NCBI GenBank assembly: GCA_947258815.1
Contig: CAMYJW010000007.1
Coordinates: 1 to 36,703, forward strand
DNA length: 36,703 nt
Source: an uncultured Sphingomonadaceae bacterium
GTDB lineage: Bacteria; Pseudomonadota; Alphaproteobacteria; Sphingomonadales; Sphingomonadaceae
Reading direction: 5' to 3'
Shown: piece by piece, positions 8,726 through 18,116 of the stretch
Position numbering within the stretch: position 1 is the stretch's first letter
How the letters are laid out: every line of letters starts with the position of its first letter
Translations under genes and position numbers: made by a program
Notes under the pieces: model-generated
Seen by the model: the letters and a program-made list of their open reading frames with translations, nothing else
The model's database searches: none
What the model was told of the DNA's origin: nothing

Positions 8726-9841
8726 ATGGTTGATCGCAATCCGCCGCCAGTTGGTGATGAAGGCCCGGTACACGTCCTCCTCGGCACATTGCCCCCGCCG
8801 GTAACGGGCGCTTCGGCCAACACCGCTCTGGTGCTTGAAGACATGAAAGCCAAAGGCCTTGATCCTGTTGCGATCAACACGACGACCGCAAGCGGAACCG
8901 CGCTGGATCGTTCGATATCCTATCACTTTCATCGAATCCGGCGGTTCCTCTCCAGCGCTGCGCGCCTTAGATCCGCGACCCGAAAGCGCGGCGCGGCGCG
9001 GCTCTATATCGTGCCCGACGGAGGGTTGGGCCTTTGGTACACAGTTGGTTATGCCCGTGCCGCGCGATCCCGATTCCAGAGGGTCGTGATGCATCATCAC
9101 ACGTTTCAGTATATCCGCACGCCAAGCCGCGCGATGCGAATTGTTTGTGCGCTTCTCAATGGGAAGCTGACCCACGTATTCCTGTCCGAAGGGATGAAGC
9201 AGAAATTTTTCGGGGTTTACGGAGAGCAACCCGCGATCGTTTCCACGAATGCCCGGTTCGTTGAACCGAGAACGCCGCATAAACCGGACGACAGGCTTGT
9301 GATTGGCCATCTGAGCAACCTTTCGGCGGCAAAAGGTTTCTTTGAGGTGGCGGACTGTTTTGAAATGCTGCGAGCGCGTGGCTTGCCGGTTGAGCTGCAG
9401 CTTGCCGGTCCGGTTGTCGAGTCGCAGGTTCAGGCCCGGCTTGACGAACTTCTGGCCGCGTTCGGCGATGCTGTGCAGTATCACGGGCCGGTTTACGGAG
9501 ACGCGAAAAGCCGATTTTATGATCGGCTGCACGTGTTTCTGTTTCCAACACGGTGGGCACAGGAGGCTCAGCCTAATGTCATTTTCGAGGCATTTGCGGG
9601 CGGCGGCGCTGTCGTAGCGAACGATCTTGGCGTGATCGGAGAGATGATCGAAGGTGGCGTTGGCAAGCTTGTGGCAAGCCCCGACCGCTTCGTCGGCGAT
9701 GCAGCGGATTATTGTCAGGATGTCTGGGAAAGGCGGGGCGAAATGCCGGACCGCACAGGCCTGATCGCAAAGAAGATGCAGCATCTGTGCGCACTTTCGC
9801 GAAAGCAGGGTGAAGATCTGTTGGAATTGTTGATGGATTAG
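8726..9841 (+). CDS. Glycosyltransferase family 4
   Basis: A 371-residue GT-B fold cytoplasmic or membrane-associated transferase. Near the N-terminus, LLGTLPPPVTGASANTA (about 13-29) is the acceptor-side Gly-rich loop. The C-terminal nucleotide-sugar domain begins near residue 190 with IGHLSNLSAAKG and contains an E-x7-E motif (EAQPNVIFE, about 277-285). It should add one sugar to the lipid-linked EPS repeat; donor unknown. ATG 8726 has only a weak purine-rich ribosome site. The TAG stop (9839-9841) is also the first three bases of the palindromic element that follows, so the element's arrival may have reset the stop. Confidence 0.87.
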   Translation: MVDRNPPPVGDEGPVHVLLGTLPPPVTGASANTALVLEDMKAKGLDPVAINTTTASGTALDRSISYHFHRIRRFLSSAARLRSATRKRGAARLYIVPDGGLGLWYTVGYARAARSRFQRVVMHHHTFQYIRTPSRAMRIVCALLNGKLTHVFLSEGMKQKFFGVYGEQPAIVSTNARFVEPRTPHKPDDRLVIGHLSNLSAAKGFFEVADCFEMLRARGLPVELQLAGPVVESQVQARLDELLAAFGDAVQYHGPVYGDAKSRFYDRLHVFLFPTRWAQEAQPNVIFEAFAGGGAVVANDLGVIGEMIEGGVGKLVASPDRFVGDAADYCQDVWERRGEMPDRTGLIAKKMQHLCALSRKQGEDLLELLMD

Positions 9842-9941
9842 AGCATTTTTCCGATCAATTCGGGTCGGAAAATGCGATAAGCCCGCGCGGCGCCTGAGCG
9901 TTGCTTTTTCGTTCGCGTCAGCTTGAACGCAAAACGCTCCA
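9839..9941 (+). repeat. TAGAGC palindromic element, copy A (about 103 bp)
   Basis: It begins TAGAGCATTTTTCCGATC, contains two hairpins (ATTTTCCGA with TCGGAAAAT, then GAGCGTT with AACGCTC) and ends GCAAAACGCTCCA. The core from GATAAGCCCGCGCGGCGC to the end is nearly identical to copy B. Its last dinucleotide is CA where copy B has TA. The first TAG is the stop codon of the upstream glycosyltransferase. Confidence 0.8.
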
Positions 9942-10070
9942 GGCCGCGCGTGCAGTGAACCCGGAGCGAGATAAGCTGAAGCCTTGCGGCGCATTCGCCT
10001 TTTGCCGTGCATATCCGGTTTTCACGATTGGCCAAGCTGGTGTCGACTGCTACGTACCGCGCCGGACGCA

Positions 10071-11432
10071 ATGGCGTATGGAAGCCCGGTGATCTCTATA
10101 CTTTACCTCAGTCTGAGCGGGTTTCTGGCCTTCGTGTGCGCGCAGAGAACCCGGTTGCTGGCGCCGCCGACGATCTGGAGCCTCTACATCCTTGTATCGC
10201 TTCTCGTCTATGAATGGGTGGTGCGGACCGGGCTGACAAAGAAAGACAGTGTGTTTTCCGCCATGCCGCTCGATCATGTGGCAAAGCCCTATCACACGGT
10301 GTTTCTGTTTTTTCTGGCGATGCAGGTTCTCGCGGTAGTCTCAACGGTCGGTTTGCCTCGGCCGCGCCAGCAACTCTCGTTCGATCGGACTGTGATCCTG
10401 CGCTATATGGACGGCATTGTCGGCAAAGGGTCTCTTTTGGTGCTTTTTGCGTTCTGGGTGATGTCCGCGTGGCACTTTGCCCTGATTGATCGTGACGTGC
10501 TCTGGCGCAACTATGAGTACCTGATGATCACCGACCCCATCGGTATCGGTGCAGACAATCTGTTTGCGAGTGTTTACCATGTCATCTTTCGGTTTATCGG
10601 TCTCGTCGCAGTTGCGGCGAGCGTCGTCTATATGCGCCGGGGAGCATGGATTCATTTTGTGCTTTCAGCGGGGCTGGCCGTTTATCCGATGATCTTTCTG
10701 CTTGCCAGCAACAGCCGACTGGCGGCGATCTATTTTGCTTGCGCAGCCATCGTGAACGTTATGATCAGCAGGCGGCCGCTGGGACTGTTCACATGGGTTT
10801 CGGTGGGCCTGGTTTTGCTCACTTTTACGAAAGTGCTGATCGGGCGCGGTTTGCCGATACAAGGCATTTCTGCGATTGACGAGGGGTTTGCGGCAATAGA
10901 ATTTCAAAAAATACCCTTATATCTTGAAGGGTTTGTAACAAATGTATTTCCAATAGCATTGAATTTTGCAAATACCGTTGTTCTAGATCCAAATCACGTT
11001 TTCGAGTATAAGATAAAGTCGTTTTCTCCTTTGTTTGGTTTCATGGATAATTTCCAGGCAACCCGGCAGGCATACGAAATTCGCATCTCTGCTGCCAATC
11101 CGATTTCGGCATTCGGCGAGGTTTTCTCGTTTGGCTGGAAGTTCCTGCTCGTGTTTCTCGCGGGATGTTTCATATGGATGCGCAGCGTTTCCCGCCTGAT
11201 AATTGAAAAGCTCGATGCGCTTGCCATCCTGCTCTCGATAATGAGCATATTTCTGGTCGCGACGATGGGAAGTTACTCGTTACGGACATCGTGGAGGGTT
11301 ATGCTGATCGTCACGATCATTGCGTTGGTCCTGCATGGGCGTCGTCGGCTGGCCAGCCGACGCAACAGGCAGACGCATCCCAGACGCAAAAGGAATGCCC
11401 GATTGCCCGCGCCTTCCGGGCCTGCTGCTTAG
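10071..11432 (+). CDS. O-antigen/EPS polymerase-like integral membrane protein (Wzy candidate)
   Basis: A polytopic protein of about 453 residues with around ten to twelve hydrophobic segments and a basic, Arg-rich C-terminus. Wzy polymerases show little sequence conservation; the call rests on topology, size and position among EPS glycosyltransferase, flippase and decoration genes. The frame is open from 9984, but the extra 29 residues are hydrophilic and partly follow repeat-derived DNA, so ATG 10071 was taken. A GTG at 10089 with GGAAG just upstream is also possible. Bases about 10880-11035 are strikingly AT-rich with rare codons for this genome. The polymerase or ligase function could instead lie with the protein at 1260-2648. 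Confidence 0.7.
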   Translation: MAYGSPVISILYLSLSGFLAFVCAQRTRLLAPPTIWSLYILVSLLVYEWVVRTGLTKKDSVFSAMPLDHVAKPYHTVFLFFLAMQVLAVVSTVGLPRPRQQLSFDRTVILRYMDGIVGKGSLLVLFAFWVMSAWHFALIDRDVLWRNYEYLMITDPIGIGADNLFASVYHVIFRFIGLVAVAASVVYMRRGAWIHFVLSAGLAVYPMIFLLASNSRLAAIYFACAAIVNVMISRRPLGLFTWVSVGLVLLTFTKVLIGRGLPIQGISAIDEGFAAIEFQKIPLYLEGFVTNVFPIALNFANTVVLDPNHVFEYKIKSFSPLFGFMDNFQATRQAYEIRISAANPISAFGEVFSFGWKFLLVFLAGCFIWMRSVSRLIIEKLDALAILLSIMSIFLVATMGSYSLRTSWRVMLIVTIIALVLHGRRRLASRRNRQTHPRRKRNARLPAPSGPAA

Positions 11433-11442
11433 GCAAGTTTGC

Positions 11443-12477
11443 CTATGGTTGAGCGGGCTTTGTGATCACGCGGTTTTTTCGCCAGTTCTCGATCGGACGC
11501 TCAAACATCAGATAGTACACGCACCCGCAAAGAGCTGCAGAGATGGCCAGAATGGCAAGGCTAAGCGCACCGGGCAAGGCGGGGGCGAATTTGAAGATCA
11601 CTTTGTTGAATGCGGAGATAAAGAAAGTATGAATCAAGTAGATTGAATAGGAGGCTGTTCCTACAAAAATGACGGCGCGAGGAAGTTTTAGTCCGGCGCA
11701 GGCGATGCCATAGATCGTAAAAAGTCCAAATAACCCCAAAAGAGTTACTTCGAGAACGACGGGCATGCCGCTACCTCTTGCGACAGCCCCACAAACTCCG
11801 AATGCAATAAACCCGATGCAAGCGACGAGCAGCGCTTTGGGAGCGGAAATCTTGTGTTTTACAAAAAGATATGCGCTGACGATTCCGAAACCAAATTCTA
11901 TATTTTGTGGGTGAAATAGCCACGAAAGCAGAACAGAATCGCCGGAGGGAATGAACGGAGAGCTTACTGCCCAGGCTAAAACGACGACCATGCCCGCAGT
12001 GGGCCAGATAATGGCTAATCCGAAAATGGCATAGAAGAGAAGTTCTTGTTTTAAAGTCCAAAGGATGATCGGCACTGGGTCAACCGCCGAAGGCAAGAGG
12101 AAGAACGATGACAGAAAAACGTCTGCGTCAGGGTCTTTGCCAAATATAACCCAATTGAAATTGAGAAAAACTAGAGCCGTAATCATTGCCATAGGATATA
12201 TACGGAGGAGGCGTCTTGATAAGTACCCGTGTATATGTATTGATCTGCCAATAAATAATGGGAGAGAAATTACGAATCCCGAAATGACAAAAAATATGTC
12301 TACACCGGTATCCAAACTTCTCGTCGATGTTTTAGCCCAAGTCAGACCTTGATACTTATCTTCTGAAAGTATTGCCCCCGCATGATATATGACCACCGAA
12401 AGTGCAGCTATCGCGCGCAGGCCGTGGACTCCATCAAGAAAAACCTTACCCAAATCTGCGCTCTTACAATCTGCCAC
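11443..12477 (-). CDS. Acyltransferase family 3 (OafA/ExoZ type)
   Basis: A 344-residue inner-membrane protein with about ten hydrophobic segments. The N-terminal GVHGLRAIAALSVVIYH block (about 16-32) has the catalytic-type His of acyltransferase-3 enzymes, and DIFFVISGFVIS (about 60-71) is the second family signature. Such enzymes O-acetylate or otherwise acylate sugars during polysaccharide assembly. The start is a GTG at 12477 with a weak ribosome site; an ATG two bases upstream is out of frame. Coding DNA is clearly AT-richer than the trehalose and carotenoid genes to the right, suggesting separate acquisition. It ends about 10 bases from the convergent polymerase gene. Confidence 0.88.
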   Translation of the reverse strand: MADCKSADLGKVFLDGVHGLRAIAALSVVIYHAGAILSEDKYQGLTWAKTSTRSLDTGVDIFFVISGFVISLPLFIGRSIHIHGYLSRRLLRIYPMAMITALVFLNFNWVIFGKDPDADVFLSSFFLLPSAVDPVPIILWTLKQELLFYAIFGLAIIWPTAGMVVVLAWAVSSPFIPSGDSVLLSWLFHPQNIEFGFGIVSAYLFVKHKISAPKALLVACIGFIAFGVCGAVARGSGMPVVLEVTLLGLFGLFTIYGIACAGLKLPRAVIFVGTASYSIYLIHTFFISAFNKVIFKFAPALPGALSLAILAISAALCGCVYYLMFERPIENWRKNRVITKPAQP

Positions 12478-12568
12478 ATAGGTTACGTTATCGGCTGACT
12501 ACCTCAAAAACCAGTTCAAATTTGACAGGAGTTATTTGGTGGTCGGTGAAGGAATATACCGGACCTGC

Positions 12569-12670
12569 TAGAGCATTTTCCGATCAATTCGGATCGGGCG
12601 CCGCGATAAGCCCGCGCGGCGCATGCGCGTTGCTTTTTCGTTCGCGTCAGTTTGAACGGAAAACGCGCTA
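12569..12670 (+). repeat. TAGAGC palindromic element, copy B (102 bp, complete)
   Basis: Cleanest copy in the window. It begins TAGAGCATTTTCCGATC and ends GAACGGAAAACGCGCTA, so the first and last ~14 bases form imperfect inverted repeats (about 12 of 14 match), and both ends carry TA. It sits between the start of the acyltransferase gene and the end of the flippase gene. Size, inverted ends and flanking TA fit a miniature inverted-repeat element with TA target choice. Confidence 0.8.
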
Positions 12671-12683
12671 ATGTCAGAAGTGT

Positions 12684-13979
12684 TCATGCTGTCCGGGTGC
12701 GGGTATTCATCGCGCCGATCAGTTTGCGTGAATAATAGACCTGCCCGGCGAGCACTGCCGCGGTGGCGACTATGACCGTTATCGCCGCGCCGTTGGCTCC
12801 AAAGCGCGGGATCAGCATGAAATTGAGGGGGATGGCTATCAGCACGACCACGAGGTTGAGCGCACCAAACTGTTTTTCCATGCCGCCCATCATCAGCAAC
12901 ACCCCATTTGCGTTGGTGAATGCGGCAAAAAACTGACCGATGCCGAGCAACATCAGAGTTTTGCCGCCGGTGGTGAATTCACTTCCGAAGACCCATTCCA
13001 TGATCACTTCCGGCACGAACAGGAACACCAGCAGGAACGGTGCAGTGGTTACGAACGCATAGGCCGCTGACAGGCGCATGATGCGCCTGATCCTGTCAGC
13101 CTGGCCATGTGCGAAGGCTTCGCTCAGCAGCGGTGTGACCACTGTCATCAGAACAACCTGCGGAAAGGCCAACAGGTAAGTCAGCCGCCATGCTGCCCCA
13201 AAGATGCCCACCGCATATAACGTTGCCAGCGGCGCCAGCATTATGACGTCCATACGATTGACGAGCACTCGTGAGATCGTGCCGACAATGATGGGCAAGG
13301 CGATGCGGAACCAATTGCCAAATTCAATCAGGCGCCGGGCGGGGCTGACCTGGTCTGGAATGAGTCTTCTAACAACCAGCGTCGTTACGATCAGACCAAA
13401 CAGTGTTGACCCGACATACATAAGAATGATCGCTTCAAGATCGACGATACCCGTAACCATAACAACCGTGGCCACCACAATTGCGGCGAAACCTTGATCG
13501 AACATTAGCCCCAGCGCCGGTCGCTTAAGCGTCCAAAGCTGTTGTTGTCGCAGCACAAGTAGTCCGAGCGGGATGACAAGCATTGCCGCAAAAACAAGGC
13601 CGGCACGCAGCGTGTCGTCGATTCTGGAAGCGGCCAACAGCAAGACCGCACCAACTCCCAGCGCGGTGATCAAGACGAGATCGGCCCCGTCGCGCAGGCC
13701 TTTCAGCCGGCTCCAGTCCTTGTCGCGAACAAACTGCGGGTAGAGCCGATTGAACAGGCTTGGCCATCCCAGCGTGGCAAACGCCGCAGTTAATGCTGCA
13801 GCGCTCAAAGCAAACGTGAAAACCCCATAGTTCTCGGGACCAAGATTGCGGGCCAATAGAATTGATAATGCCAGTTGCCCAAGTCGCCCTGCAACCGAAG
13901 CAAAAAGTGCGCTGAAGAATCTCCGACCGGGTTGTCCGTTTATGCGATCGCAAACTATTTGGGTGATTCTTACAATCAT
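12684..13979 (-). CDS. Wzx-type oligosaccharide flippase
   Basis: A 431-residue protein with about 12 to 14 membrane helices, of the polysaccharide-transport (PST/MOP) superfamily. The N-terminus carries the usual LARNLGPENYGVFTFA segment (about 42-57 in this frame). It would flip undecaprenyl-diphosphate-linked EPS repeat units to the periplasmic face for polymerisation. ATG 13979 is preferred to the preceding GTG because AGG lies five bases before it. It begins about 18 bases after the sulfotransferase stop on the same strand, so it is probably in that operon. Confidence 0.88.
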   Translation of the reverse strand: MIVRITQIVCDRINGQPGRRFFSALFASVAGRLGQLALSILLARNLGPENYGVFTFALSAAALTAAFATLGWPSLFNRLYPQFVRDKDWSRLKGLRDGADLVLITALGVGAVLLLAASRIDDTLRAGLVFAAMLVIPLGLLVLRQQQLWTLKRPALGLMFDQGFAAIVVATVVMVTGIVDLEAIILMYVGSTLFGLIVTTLVVRRLIPDQVSPARRLIEFGNWFRIALPIIVGTISRVLVNRMDVIMLAPLATLYAVGIFGAAWRLTYLLAFPQVVLMTVVTPLLSEAFAHGQADRIRRIMRLSAAYAFVTTAPFLLVFLFVPEVIMEWVFGSEFTTGGKTLMLLGIGQFFAAFTNANGVLLMMGGMEKQFGALNLVVVLIAIPLNFMLIPRFGANGAAITVIVATAAVLAGQVYYSRKLIGAMNTRTRTA

Positions 13980-13997
13980 CACTGCCTGGTCTTGATC

Positions 13998-14861
13998 CTA
14001 AATGTCATAACCGTATTCCCGGATCGCATCTTTGTCATCTTCACTCAGGCGCGACAATCTTTCCGGTGTCAACAGGTCCGACCAGGCATTTATCCAGCCT
14101 TTGCGGAAGGTAGCACTGCTGTTGCGACTTTCCTGTTTTGCAAAAGCATCGGGCGGCAGGCCAAGGAATTCAAGCAGCGTGGCCTGCGTGCGCCGCCGGA
14201 CTATATCATCTCCGCCGCCGCGCGAGCCGACAAGATCTTCAAAACGAACGGTAAAAACGCCGGGTGCATCGAGCCATCCCTTGAACGCTCTTAGTTCGTC
14301 CGCAAGACCGAAGGATTCGGGTTGCTCGCTCCCGCGAATAAGCAGATCCAACCGGTCGTCATCGCTTGGCAGACCTACAAAATAATCGTGCATCGCGTGA
14401 CGGCGAAGTGCCTTAATATAGTGGAACTTGGAAACTATGATATCGAGAGGATGACGAATGACAAAGACCGTCCTGATGTCGGCATCGTTCAGCGCATCGA
14501 GAATCTCGGGATAGTAGTCAAAATGCCCGACTGCGAATTGCCCGTTGCGGATAGTGGCCAGATATCTGTCAAGTGAGGGGCGGTGCAATGCGAAGCGCCG
14601 TGTGCGTTCATGCTTCGGTGCCAGCGCATTGACGAATCGATTTTCGATCCACAATCGGCTGTCCTGCAGCTGCGGTGTTACGCCCAGCATGGAAGTCAGC
14701 AAATGCGTCCCTGCCTTGGGGACAGAGTTGATCAGCACGCGCGGGCCTTTGCGCCAGATCTGCGCGCGCGCATAGAACCGGTACGCGCCGATCAGCGTTG
14801 CGCGCAACGCGGTGTTCTGAACAGGCCCGGCCACTATCTTTTCACGCTGGGGTTGGCGCAA
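13998..14861 (-). CDS. PAPS-dependent sulfotransferase
   Basis: A product of up to 287 residues with the full set of sulfotransferase signatures. The 5'-phosphosulfate loop is SVPKAGTHLL (46-55). A GH pair near H113 (VGHFDYYP) fits the catalytic His. The 3'-phosphate site is FVIRHPLDIIVSKFHY (133-148), with R136 and S144. The C-terminal FRKGWINAW (252-260) matches the RKG nucleotide-binding motif. It should move sulfate from PAPS to a sugar hydroxyl; in this locus the acceptor is most likely the EPS repeat unit or its precursor. The start is uncertain: TTG 14861 opens the frame, and a GTG at 14834 (residue 10) is possible. It follows the glycosyltransferase gene by seven bases. Confidence 0.88.
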   Translation of the reverse strand: MRQPQREKIVAGPVQNTALRATLIGAYRFYARAQIWRKGPRVLINSVPKAGTHLLTSMLGVTPQLQDSRLWIENRFVNALAPKHERTRRFALHRPSLDRYLATIRNGQFAVGHFDYYPEILDALNDADIRTVFVIRHPLDIIVSKFHYIKALRRHAMHDYFVGLPSDDDRLDLLIRGSEQPESFGLADELRAFKGWLDAPGVFTVRFEDLVGSRGGGDDIVRRRTQATLLEFLGLPPDAFAKQESRNSSATFRKGWINAWSDLLTPERLSRLSEDDKDAIREYGYDI

Positions 14862-14868
14862 TACATGG

Positions 14869-15783
14869 TCAGATCATCCCGCGCAGCGCGCGCCAGCCGC
14901 GTTTCATGAATGCAGTTGCGGGATTTTTGCCAAAATACGTTCTGATCCGCATTACGGCATCCTGATGTTCTTCGATTGTGATCGGAAACTCCGGCCCCCG
15001 TGCCAGTGAAAGATCATGACCGTCCGACTTCACTTTGCGGCAGTGTGTCCCACTCCCGTCCAGCCCGATATTTTCAACCAGTGAACTGGTCGGGTTCAGA
15101 CACAGGCCATTGTTCATGAAGATCGTTGCGTACCAGAAAATATCCCAGGTCTCGTACCGGCCGGAGATGTTCCGTTCGATTTGCTGAAAGAAGTTATGGC
15201 TGCCGTCGAGATTGAAGCGCTTTTTGCCGTGCGCCGCAACTGCATCGCGGATACGTTCAGGATCTCGCTCGAAATGCTCCCACCGATCGGCCCATGTCGC
15301 CCACCCCCAGCAATTCATCACTCTCCAGAAAAAGCTGTCGGACAGTCCGTCGGGCTCAATCGGATAGTTCCATCCGCTCAGGTGCCACACTTTGGGTTCG
15401 GCCTGGTAACGGCGCAGGCCCTCATTCATGAAATCAAGGAAATACGGAGCCGTCAGGATATCGTCTTCCACGACGATGACCTTGCCGTGGGCGCTGACCG
15501 TTTCCGTTACGCCCGTGACGATGTTGTTCGTACACCCCACGTTGGCGGGACGTTCGACCATGGTGACAGACCGAAAGCCCGTTGCTGCGCGTGCGACGGC
15601 TCTGGTCTGTTCGACAGCCGAAGCGCCCGCATCGTCTTTCGCGCCGTCCGAATAGACGATCAGGTCTGACTCTTTTGCGCCGTTATTGGCCGCAAGCGCT
15701 TCCAGCGTGCGTTTCGTGTGATCGGCGCGATTGTAGATGAACAATGCGATCGGCGCTTTCGAACCGGTTTCATTCTGTATCAA
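14869..15783 (-). CDS. GT-A type glycosyltransferase
   Basis: A 304-residue GT-A fold enzyme. After PIALFIYNRADHTKRTL (11-27) it has a YSDGAKD nucleotide-contact segment, a NVGCTNNI block (81-88) and the metal-binding VVEDDI motif with E106-D107-D108. The C-terminal half resembles GNT-I-like and capsular transferases, with WGWATWADRW and NIGLDGSGTHC. The start is TTG 15783: AAGGA lies eight bases upstream and no in-frame ATG or GTG precedes the conserved region. It is likely translated with the sulfotransferase and flippase that follow. Donor and linkage are unknown. Confidence 0.85.
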   Translation of the reverse strand: MIQNETGSKAPIALFIYNRADHTKRTLEALAANNGAKESDLIVYSDGAKDDAGASAVEQTRAVARAATGFRSVTMVERPANVGCTNNIVTGVTETVSAHGKVIVVEDDILTAPYFLDFMNEGLRRYQAEPKVWHLSGWNYPIEPDGLSDSFFWRVMNCWGWATWADRWEHFERDPERIRDAVAAHGKKRFNLDGSHNFFQQIERNISGRYETWDIFWYATIFMNNGLCLNPTSSLVENIGLDGSGTHCRKVKSDGHDLSLARGPEFPITIEEHQDAVMRIRTYFGKNPATAFMKRGWRALRGMI

Positions 15784-15937
15784 GCAGAAATTCCTTCATC
15801 GGCGTTGGGCAACTATGCCGCGCCGCTATCCTTGCGCAAGGCAAGCACGGACTCAGTCCACACGCGTGATCGGCAGGTCTGTGTGACTAACCGGATTTCG
15901 ATCCGGGGGTGTCTGGTTCTTCAACTGTTTTGGTCCG

Positions 15938-17185
15938 TCAGGCGTGTGATGTGCTTTCTCCCGTGCGCGTTGAGACCGCGCTGCGCAGCTCGGCATCGAA
16001 GCGCGCGAGGATGGCGGTTCGGCTCCAGCGTTCCTGAGCGCGCCGGCGGGCTTCGGCGCCAAGCCTGGTTCGCAGATCTTCATCGTCCAGAAGGCTGCAG
16101 ATCGCGTTTGCCATCGCTTGTCCGTCTTCCGGGGGACAGGCAAGTCCGCAATCCCTGATTTCTCTTGCCACGCCCGTTCCCGGTTCGACGCTGGCGACAA
16201 CGGGTTTGCCGGAAGCCAGCATGTTGGCCAATTTTGAAGGCAGAACCAGATCGGCTGCGTCCTTTCGTTGCGGCAGTAAGTGGACAGTGGCAAGGTTGAG
16301 CAGTTCGCCAAGCTCTTCCATTGGCTGAAGATCGTGGATCTGCACATTGTCCAGACCCTTCGCATAATCTGCCAGCGCCTGTCTGCGCGGGCCGCTGCCG
16401 CAAATCACGAACACCAGATCCTTTCGGTGGGCAGCCGCGCGCGCCGCATCGACGATTGATTCGATACCTTGTTTTTGCGCGATCGAGCCGGAGTATAATG
16501 CCACATGACGCGATCCGATCTGCCAGCGATCGCGATATGTCGATCCGGGCTGCGGACGAATATGTTCAATCTCCGCCCAATTGCGCAGTTCGCAAATGCG
16601 GTGCGCCTCAACCCCCTTCTCGCCCAGTTTGCGAGCCATTTCCGGGGAAATTGTGCTGACCCGGTCAAATGCGCGCAACATCTTTTGCTCGAACCAGCGC
16701 GCCAACTTTGCGGTGGGCCCGCCTCCCGACATATGGTCCGTTGCAAAGGCGGCTTCGACTTCAAAGTCCTGCACATGCAGCTGGCTTGCGGCGCCGGAAA
16801 CGCGCGCGGCAAGCAAGCTTGCGGGGGATGCGATCAGCGAGGGGGCGACAGCGAAAACCAGTTCGGGCCGGAACCGGCGCGACAGGCGCACAATCGGCCA
16901 GAGCGAAGCCAGAAAGAAGCTGATGTAATGGACGATGCGTTTTGCACCGCCTCCGCCAGCCGGAATGTAGATCGGGCAACGGATAACATCGACGCCGGCT
17001 TCGCGCGTTGTCGTCCAGCGCTGGCGATGGCCATCAAACAGCTGCCATTGCGGATAGTGGGGCACGGCGCAAAGAACGTGCACCTCGTGCCCCAGTTCGA
17101 CCAGCGATTGCGCAAGACCGCCGCTATACAGTCCGATCCCCGTAGGTTCGGGTGCATAGTTCAACGTGTGGAGCAAAATTCGCAT
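15938..17185 (-). CDS. WcaI-type glycosyltransferase (GT4)
   Basis: A 415-residue GT-B enzyme with the order and motifs of the colanic-acid WcaI/WbuB family. It starts [20 protein letters not shown], has the central LHVQDFEVEAAF segment (about 137-148), the nucleotide-sugar domain opening with VALYSGSIAQKQG near residue 229, and LPSKLANMLASGKPVV near 316. WcaI is associated with fucosylated EPS in enterobacteria, which fits the adjoining GDP-fucose genes. Its ATG overlaps the stop of the GDP-L-fucose synthase gene (TGATG), implying translational coupling. It may transfer fucose, but this is inferred from context. Confidence 0.88.
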   Translation of the reverse strand: MRILLHTLNYAPEPTGIGLYSGGLAQSLVELGHEVHVLCAVPHYPQWQLFDGHRQRWTTTREAGVDVIRCPIYIPAGGGGAKRIVHYISFFLASLWPIVRLSRRFRPELVFAVAPSLIASPASLLAARVSGAASQLHVQDFEVEAAFATDHMSGGGPTAKLARWFEQKMLRAFDRVSTISPEMARKLGEKGVEAHRICELRNWAEIEHIRPQPGSTYRDRWQIGSRHVALYSGSIAQKQGIESIVDAARAAAHRKDLVFVICGSGPRRQALADYAKGLDNVQIHDLQPMEELGELLNLATVHLLPQRKDAADLVLPSKLANMLASGKPVVASVEPGTGVAREIRDCGLACPPEDGQAMANAICSLLDDEDLRTRLGAEARRRAQERWSRTAILARFDAELRSAVSTRTGESTSHA

Positions 17186-18116
17186 CAGCTGGGCCGGTCA
17201 AGAAACCATTGATAGGTGGCGGCGATGCCCTCTTGCAGTCCGATCGCGGGCTTCCAGCCTTGCTCCGCCAGTTTCTTGCCTGACATCAGTTTGCGCGGGG
17301 TGCCATCCGGTCTGGTTTCATCGCGCACAATTTCTCCGGAGAAGCCCACCGCCTTGCACACCATTTGCGCCAGTTCGTAGATCGTCACATCGCTGCCCGA
17401 GCCGATGTTGACGTGGCTTTCGCCGGAATAGCCTTTCATCAGGAACACGCAGGCATCGGCGCAATCGTCGACATGCAGGAATTCGCGGCGCGGGGTGCCC
17501 GTGCCCCAGATTTCAAGCGACGGCGCGCCAGCCAGTTTTGCTTCGTGGGCTTTGCGGATCAGCGCGGGCAGGACATGGCTTGAGGCCAGATCGAAGTTGT
17601 CGCCGGGGCCGTAAAGGTTGGTGGGCATGCCCGAAATGAAATCGCACCCGTGCTGGCGGCGATAGGCCTGACACATCTTGATCCCGGCGATCTTGGCGAT
17701 GGCATACCACTCGTTCGTGGGCTCCAGAGGGCCGGTCAGCAGCGCGTCTTCCGTGATCGGCTGCGGCGCCATTTTGGGATAGATGCACGATGATCCCAGA
17801 AACATCAGCTTTTCAACCGCGTTGGCGTGCGCGGCTTCAACGATGTTCGCCTCGATCATCAGGTTGTCGTATAGGAAGTCCGCCGGATAGCTGTCGTTGG
17901 CGAGAATCCCGCCGACCTTTGCGGCGGCGAGGAAAACCGCATCGGGACGGTTGCTGGCAAACCAGCTTCGCACGGCGGCCTGTTCGCGCAAATCGGTCGC
18001 GCGTTCGGACGTAAGGATTTCGCAGCCTTCATGTGCCAGCCGCCGGACAATCGCAGAGCCGACCATGCCCTTGTGCCCGGCCACATAGATCCTCTTGCCC
18101 GCAAGGTCGTATGCCA

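Noticed and set aside
8515..8733. Small ORFs between the epimerase and GT4 genes
   Set aside because: They have no Shine-Dalgarno, are of low complexity at the 3' end, and overlap the hairpin and hexamer repeats.
8594..10012. Minus-strand frame of 472 codons over the GT4 gene and element A
   Set aside because: Its N-terminal part is translated element A and the rest is antisense to a clear glycosyltransferase with an E-x7-E motif.
9984..10070. Upstream extension of the polymerase-like gene
   Set aside because: The extra 29 residues are hydrophilic, Cys/Trp-rich and start just after element A; the hydrophobic first helix begins right after the ATG at 10071.
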